From Planctomycetota bacterium (GTDB lineage: Bacteria > Planctomycetota > Planctomycetia > Planctomycetales > Planctomycetaceae): DNA of 8,697 nt. The position numbers and the translations under genes were made by a program. The stretch lies in NCBI GenBank assembly GCA_023429275.1, contig JAEYWB010000532.1, positions 1 to 8,697 on the forward strand, in the 5' to 3' direction. The notes under the pieces were generated by a model. That model was not told where the DNA came from. It saw only the letters and a list, made by a program, of their open reading frames with translations, and did no database searches. Positions within the stretch are counted from its first letter, which is position 1. Every line of letters begins with the position of its first letter. This document shows positions 6,325 through 8,697 of the stretch, one piece after another.

Positions 6325-8697
6325 ATGTTCCGGACTTCGCGGCGCGCCGCTCGATGGGTTCTCTCTCTCGCCATGCTCGGAGGCGGTGCCGCCTCGGCCG
6401 ACCAGGCGGCGACCCCGGTGGTTCCCCGAGGTTTTGAGGCTCTCGACGGATACTCGTACTTCGCTCTCCCCCTGAAGGCGTCTGACCTCACGCGTCAGCG
6501 CGGGCCGCAGGACATCGTCCTGCTCATCGACACCTCGGCCAGCCAGGTCGGTGAGTTCCGGACGCAATGCATTGATCTTGCCGAACGGTTCCTGAAGAGC
6601 CTCGACGCGGCCGATCGCGTTCAGGTCGTGGCGGTCGACATCGATTCGACACCTCTCACGACCGGCTTCATTTCGGGTTCGGACGCGGCCGCTGAAGCGA
6701 TGCCGCGGCTCCGCCAGCGGTTCCCGGCCGGTTCGACGAACCTGGGAGCGGCACTGACCGCAGCCGCCGCCTCGATCGACTCGGGGCGGAGCGGCGCGAT
6801 CGTTTACCTCGGCGACGGAATGAGCACCGCCGCCCTCGTTCAGCCGCAGGAACTGTCGAAGATCACGACCGACCTGCGTCAGCGACAGATTCCCGTCCAC
6901 AGCGCTGCGATCGGTTCGCGGGTGGACCTGCAGCTCCTGGGAATCCTGGCCGAGCACACCGGTGGGGTCGTCGTCCAGGACGAGAAGAACGCCAGCGGCG
7001 CCTCCCTCTCAGGCAAGCTTGTCGCAGCGACCAGGGGGGCCGTCGAGTATCCGGACACACTGAAAATTGACTTGAGCGGGACCCAGGTCGAACCGGCGAT
7101 CGCTCTTCCGCTGCGGTCGGACCGGGCGACGCTGTATCTCACCCGCGGCGGCAAGGCCGAGGGGCGCGTCCAGCTGGGCGAGCGAACCTGGAATGTGGCG
7201 GAAGGCCGCATCGCTCTCGGCTACGAGTTCCTGGCGCCGATGTGGCAGCAGGCAAAAGAGACAAAGGGAATCAGTGTTTCCCTTGCCGGTGAAGAGCTTC
7301 TCGCCGCCGCACAGGAAGAATTTGTCCAGACGGTCACCCGGCTCGAAGGAGAGGGGGACAAGGCCCTCAAGGCGGGAGACACGAAGGCCGCGGAGCAGAT
7401 CGGGCTGACACTCAAGCAGCTCTCTCCGAACAATGCCCGGGCCGGCGAGCTGATCAAGAAGAGCAACATCGTCCTCGCCCAGGCTGAGGCTCCGGCTCCT
7501 CCTGCACCGGGACTCGCTGCACCTCCCGTCCCCTCGGACCCGCTCAACACCCGCCAGGCGCCGAGCGGCCTGTCGGCGATCAGCGACGTCGAGAATGCCC
7601 GCCGTGCCCGTGAGCAGAAGCTCAGGGCCGAAGTGCAGCGGGGAATCGAAGAGTCCCGCATCATCGCTCAGGACGACCCGGCGGGTGCGATCGGATACCT
7701 CGAACAGCTCTACGCCACGGTCAAGGCGTCGACCGACATCGACAAGCAGGGTTACGACCAGCTGATCGCCCGGGTCCGATCCGAGCTCCAGGCGGCCCGC
7801 AATCGGCGGGAAGTCCGCGAACTGGCCGCCCAGGCGGTCGGACGGCGGGAGATCGAGCTCGAACGGCAGCGGGACCTTGCCCGCCAGATGCGGCTCGAGA
7901 ATGCCGAGACGGAGCGGCTCGTTGACCGGATTCGCGCCCTGATGGCGGAAGGCTACAGCGGCAACCCCGCGGCCTTCGGTGAAGCGGAAGTCATTGCCCG
8001 CCAGATCATGAGCGAACAGCCGGGCAGCTCGCTCGGTTCGGCTCTCGTCTTCACGACCGAAGCGGCAGGGCAGATCGACGCTATCGAGCGGCTCCGTCAG
8101 ACCCGGTACGACCGGATGCTCGACACGCTCTACCAGGCGGAGCTCGCGCACATTCCGTTCCCGGATGAGCCCCCGGTGCGGTATCCCCCCGCGGAAGTCT
8201 GGCAGGCGCTGACGCAGCGTCGGCTGAAGTGGAAGTCGGTCGACCTCCACCGCAACAGCCCGAACGAAGCGAAGATTTACAACGCGCTCGGCCAGAACAC
8301 GGAGATCGAGTTCCCGGACAACACGCTGAAGGAAGTCATCGACTACCTGAAGCAGATCCACAACATTCCGATCGAGTTCGACGAAATCGCTCTTCAGGAT
8401 GCTGGCGTCAACAAGGATGAAGAGAAGGTCTCGCTGACGCTGTCGGGGATTACCCTCCGTAGCGCTCTCAAGATCATGCTGGAAGGGGTTTCGACGCCTC
8501 TGACATACGTGATCGAGAACGAGATCATGAAGATCACGACGGAAGAGAAGGCGAACGAAATCCGGACGACGCGAGTCTATCCGGTGGCGGACCTCGTCAT
8601 CCTCCTGACACCGCTCGGCGGTGGATTCGGTGGGGGAGCCCTCGGCGGCGGCATGGGCCAGCAGGGTGGTGGCTTCGGCAACCAGGGTGGCATGGGT
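6325..8697 (+). CDS. Exported von Willebrand A domain protein fused to a secretin-type STN domain (3' end cut by window)
   Basis: Open frame of 791 codons running off the window. Residues 1-25 are a Sec-type signal peptide (RR near the N-terminus, hydrophobic WVLSLAMLGG, cut after ASA at A25). Residues 62 to about 235 form a von Willebrand A domain with complete metal-ion-dependent adhesion site: DTSAS (69-73), T138 in GSTNLG and D164 in YLGDG. A beta-rich part follows, then helices resembling tetratricopeptide repeats (about 330-385), a Pro/Ala linker (386-406) and a long charged helical region (about 415-640, e.g. RREIELERQRDLARQMRLE). Residues about 659-743 match the STN/secretin N0 fold: EIEFPDNTLKEVIDYL, IPIEFD, VSLTLSGITLRSALKIML and YVIENEIMKITT. 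Next come TRVYPVADLV (749-758) and a Gly/Gln-rich stretch at the edge. It probably acts in the periplasm or envelope as a protein-binding scaffold; whether a secretin pore domain follows cannot be seen. GGGAG lies 6 bases before the ATG. Confidence 0.9.
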   Translation, partial: MFRTSRRAARWVLSLAMLGGGAASADQAATPVVPRGFEALDGYSYFALPLKASDLTRQRGPQDIVLLIDTSASQVGEFRTQCIDLAERFLKSLDAADRVQVVAVDIDSTPLTTGFISGSDAAAEAMPRLRQRFPAGSTNLGAALTAAAASIDSGRSGAIVYLGDGMSTAALVQPQELSKITTDLRQRQIPVHSAAIGSRVDLQLLGILAEHTGGVVVQDEKNASGASLSGKLVAATRGAVEYPDTLKIDLSGTQVEPAIALPLRSDRATLYLTRGGKAEGRVQLGERTWNVAEGRIALGYEFLAPMWQQAKETKGISVSLAGEELLAAAQEEFVQTVTRLEGEGDKALKAGDTKAAEQIGLTLKQLSPNNARAGELIKKSNIVLAQAEAPAPPAPGLAAPPVPSDPLNTRQAPSGLSAISDVENARRAREQKLRAEVQRGIEESRIIAQDDPAGAIGYLEQLYATVKASTDIDKQGYDQLIARVRSELQAARNRREVRELAAQAVGRREIELERQRDLARQMRLENAETERLVDRIRALMAEGYSGNPAAFGEAEVIARQIMSEQPGSSLGSALVFTTEAAGQIDAIERLRQTRYDRMLDTLYQAELAHIPFPDEPPVRYPPAEVWQALTQRRLKWKSVDLHRNSPNEAKIYNALGQNTEIEFPDNTLKEVIDYLKQIHNIPIEFDEIALQDAGVNKDEEKVSLTLSGITLRSALKIMLEGVSTPLTYVIENEIMKITTEEKANEIRTTRVYPVADLVILLTPLGGGFGGGALGGGMGQQGGGFGNQGGMG
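8614..8697 (+). repeat. Gly/Gln-rich low-complexity coding repeat
   Basis: Codons 764-791 of the VWA-STN gene encode imperfect GGGFGGG, GGGMGQQ and GGGFGNQ units, with GGT and GGC codons alternating. It reads as a flexible linker after the STN domain and continues past the window edge, so its length is unknown. Confidence 0.7.

Noticed and set aside
6328..6360. Twin-arginine (Tat) signal in the VWA-STN protein
   Set aside because: An RR pair is present, but the following residues (AARW) do not fit the RRxFLK pattern. An ordinary Sec signal peptide explains the segment.
7009..8361. Minus-strand frame of 450 codons opposite the VWA-STN gene
   Set aside because: The plus frame is continuous for 791 codons with signal peptide, MIDAS and STN motifs. 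The minus product is an Arg/Leu/Asp-rich shadow.

Overview
The window is about 60% GC by eye and dense with genes. It is bacterial chromosome and looks planctomycete. That is an inference: the clearest pointer is the large right-hand protein, which ends in a secretin-type STN domain followed by a YPVADLV motif and a Gly/Gln-rich linker, an arrangement I associate with Planctomycetes. I see no tRNA, rRNA, CRISPR array, insertion sequence or phage gene, and base composition does not shift in a way that suggests recent transfer.

Layout. The left 5.3 kb is read leftwards (minus strand): a UvrD/PcrA/Rep-family DNA helicase (46-2028), an uncharacterised 164-residue protein (2188-2682), a 12-helix MFS transporter (2692-4122) and an acyl-CoA delta-9-type fatty acid desaturase (4299-5267). 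The transporter and the 164-residue gene are 9 bases apart and probably co-transcribed, the ribosome site of the second overlapping the stop of the first. A perfect 14-bp inverted repeat with a T tract (4237-4270) separates the desaturase from this pair. The helicase is probably its own unit.

The right 3.4 kb is read rightwards: a small membrane-anchored or exported protein (5569-6024) and a large exported protein (6325 to the window edge, still open). The large protein has a signal peptide, a von Willebrand A domain with complete MIDAS, a Pro/Ala linker, a long charged helical region and an STN domain.

Two gaps deserve attention. The divergent gap between the desaturase and the small exported protein (5268-5568) carries four GTCA(A/C) direct repeats spaced 10-11 bp, with a fifth GTCA two turns further out, like a tandem response-regulator operator. 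The 300-base gap before the VWA-STN gene (6025-6324) can fold into a run of hairpins, including a 12-bp outer stem enclosing smaller ones and a UUCG-capped hairpin.

The genes do not form one evident pathway. The left side is housekeeping (DNA repair or replication, membrane lipid unsaturation, solute transport). The right side concerns the cell envelope. The best candidate for something undescribed is the VWA-STN protein and its structured leader.
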